In this document: in pieces, positions 5,990 through 7,183 of the stretch
Layout: the number at the start of each line of letters is the position of its first letter
Numbering within the stretch: position 1 is the first letter of the stretch
Made by a program: the position numbers and the translations under genes
Origin: Oscillospiraceae bacterium
GTDB taxonomy: Bacteria; Bacillota; Clostridia; Oscillospirales; Oscillospiraceae
Assembly: GCA_016296635.1 (NCBI GenBank)
Contig: JAEDIZ010000108.1
Coordinates: 1-7,183 of the forward strand
Direction of reading: 5' to 3'
Length of the DNA stretch: 7,183 nt
Notes under the pieces: model-generated
The model's input: only the letters and a program-made list of their open reading frames with translations
Databases searched by the model: none
Told to the model about the DNA's origin: nothing

Positions 5990-7183
5990 TTAACCTTCTT
6001 CGCTCTCCTTAAACTCCTTTGCCACCTTATCCAGCAATGCTTCATAATCCTCCGGCTCCGGAGCGGACAGGATCACGTCTCGGATCTTCCGCTGAATAAT
6101 ATCGATTACCATATTCTCGCTTGCAGGGGGAGCATTCAGGTGCTCAACATAGAAGTGATAATTCCGCTTCAGCAAGTTCAATTCATCCGTCAACCGAGTG
6201 CAAAGCACAAACTTTACATCCTCCGCTTTCTCCCACTTTGAATACTCTTCGCGGAATACGTCAATGACTGCCTCAACCATAGCCGTAATTTCAGACACAA
6301 AGCGGCCGGAATTGGGCAGGGTGCAATAGAACATCAGCGGGATTGCAAACAAACTGGTGGCGTTCTCCACATAGCGCTTTCCATCATCTTCCAAGTCTGC
6401 AATGTTCCATTCTTTGCCCTGTATCTTGGCACGGTTTTCCTTATTCTTGCGCAGCTCCTCTTTCAATTCTTCCAGGCCCTTCTGCGTGCCATCACAGGAA
6501 TTGAACTGACCGGGATCATCCAGATCATGGAGCAAATACAGGAGATTGAACTTGGCCATATCGCGGAAAAACTCGGTATTTTCGTAATTGCAGTTCTTGG
6601 CCTCACTCATGGCTCTCTTGCGATTCTTGATCAGCCCGATGTCCTCAACAACCTTGGCGTTGACATACAGCGCATCCAGAATTTCATAGAATTCGTCGCA
6701 CAATGTGCCATTGGGAACCACCAGCTCCACATCGCGATTATCGGAGTCGCGGTACAGGAATACCTTTTTGCCGTTGGCGACAGCCGACAGGGAACGCTGC
6801 TGGATGGCATGATGAATCAAGCCATAGATAAATGCTTTATGTATTTTCCGGATAACCTGCTGCTGATAATTGAAATCCAGCTCAGGCATACTCTTGATGG
6901 AGTCCCAGTTTTTGTCGATATGGGTGGAAATAGCGGCGTTCTTGGTGGAATCCGGCCCGATAAGCCGGGAGTACTCACTGTATGCCTTGTGGTAGGTACC
7001 GGCATTCTTCTTGCCGGTTTCCGTCTCGAAAGGTGCCGCAAATTTTTTCAGCTTGTTCGGGGTCAGATTATACAGGGCATTGTAGAAATGGATCTCATAC
7101 TTGGATACCGTTTCCACCGCTTCTCCGTTGGGGATCAAATCCTTGACACGGAACTTCCGGTTGTCCAAAAGGACCTTATTGTA
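5990..7183 (-). CDS. Large soluble protein of unknown function, C-terminal part; 5' end probably outside the window
   Basis: The frame is open from the window edge to a TAA at 5992-5990, giving 397 codons. The first possible in-window start is a TTG at 7168-7166 (392 residues), preceded by AAGG five bases upstream. The open frame continues above it without a stop, so I treat the gene as 5'-partial. Numbering is from that TTG. There is no signal peptide and no clear membrane helix. Residues about 56-70 are rich in Tyr and Ser, then comes a His-Ile-Asp-Lys-Asn-Trp stretch (about 83-88) and a mostly helical region containing IHKAFIYGLIHH (109-120). A Lys/Glu-rich helix at 230-253 is probably a coiled coil, and the end is acidic. 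The segment order recalls the C-terminal extension of bacterial tubulin-like (Tubulin_2) proteins, but the GTP-binding loop that would prove this would lie upstream. It is the first gene visible of the operon, 18 bases ahead of the 700-residue membrane protein. The function is unknown; the coding call is sure and the family is a guess. Confidence 0.85.
   Translation of the reverse strand, partial: YNKVLLDNRKFRVKDLIPNGEAVETVSKYEIHFYNALYNLTPNKLKKFAAPFETETGKKNAGTYHKAYSEYSRLIGPDSTKNAAISTHIDKNWDSIKSMPELDFNYQQQVIRKIHKAFIYGLIHHAIQQRSLSAVANGKKVFLYRDSDNRDVELVVPNGTLCDEFYEILDALYVNAKVVEDIGLIKNRKRAMSEAKNCNYENTEFFRDMAKFNLLYLLHDLDDPGQFNSCDGTQKGLEELKEELRKNKENRAKIQGKEWNIADLEDDGKRYVENATSLFAIPLMFYCTLPNSGRFVSEITAMVEAVIDVFREEYSKWEKAEDVKFVLCTRLTDELNLLKRNYHFYVEHLNAPPASENMVIDIIQRKIRDVILSAPEPEDYEALLDKVAKEFKESEEG

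Noticed and set aside
7165..7177. GTCC-TTTT-GGAC inverted repeat near the window edge
   Set aside because: A four-base stem inside an open coding frame is too short to support a terminator or operator.

Overview
This window looks like one continuous stretch of a single minus-strand operon. Transcription runs from high to low coordinates, and almost every base is coding. Four reading frames are supported. They are a large protein whose 5' end lies beyond the window (7183 to 5990), a 700-residue two-helix membrane protein (5971 to 3869), a 1215-residue five-helix membrane protein with a helicase-like body and a long charged tail (3879 to 232), and the acidic start of a fourth protein that runs off the other edge (239 to 1). 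The only non-coding gap is 18 bases (5972-5989). The other two junctions overlap by 11 and 8 bases. No promoter, terminator, RNA gene, mobile element or CRISPR array was seen, so the operon's ends lie outside the window.

The GC content is roughly balanced, two junctions have strong GGAGG-type ribosome binding sites, and the genes are tightly packed. This fits a Clostridia-type Firmicute, for example a gut Oscillospirales or Lachnospirales relative. That placement is an inference from style only, because no marker gene is present.

None of the genes is a textbook family member. The most informative is the 1215-residue protein. Five N-terminal membrane helices are followed by a cytoplasmic body whose segment order resembles a superfamily 2 helicase (two RecA-like halves plus a MrfA/DUF1998-like C-terminal part). 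The residues that would make it an ATPase are eroded: the P-loop region is shortened and the DExH position reads VEPSRL. A 200-residue low-complexity tail follows, with separate acidic and Lys/Ala/Gln-rich blocks. The next protein begins with a similar acidic disordered stretch. The 700-residue protein has about 490 soluble residues, two helices and a cytoplasmic C-terminus, and no family is recognised. The first protein is soluble here and may be the C-terminal half of a larger protein. A link to the bacterial tubulin-like (Tubulin_2) group is suggested only from memory of motif style.

Taken together, the layout suggests a co-translated, inner-membrane-anchored complex: one soluble component, two membrane components with large cytoplasmic parts, and charged disordered tails suited to docking. 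It could be a secretion or surface apparatus, a signalling scaffold or a defence system. The window alone does not decide between these.
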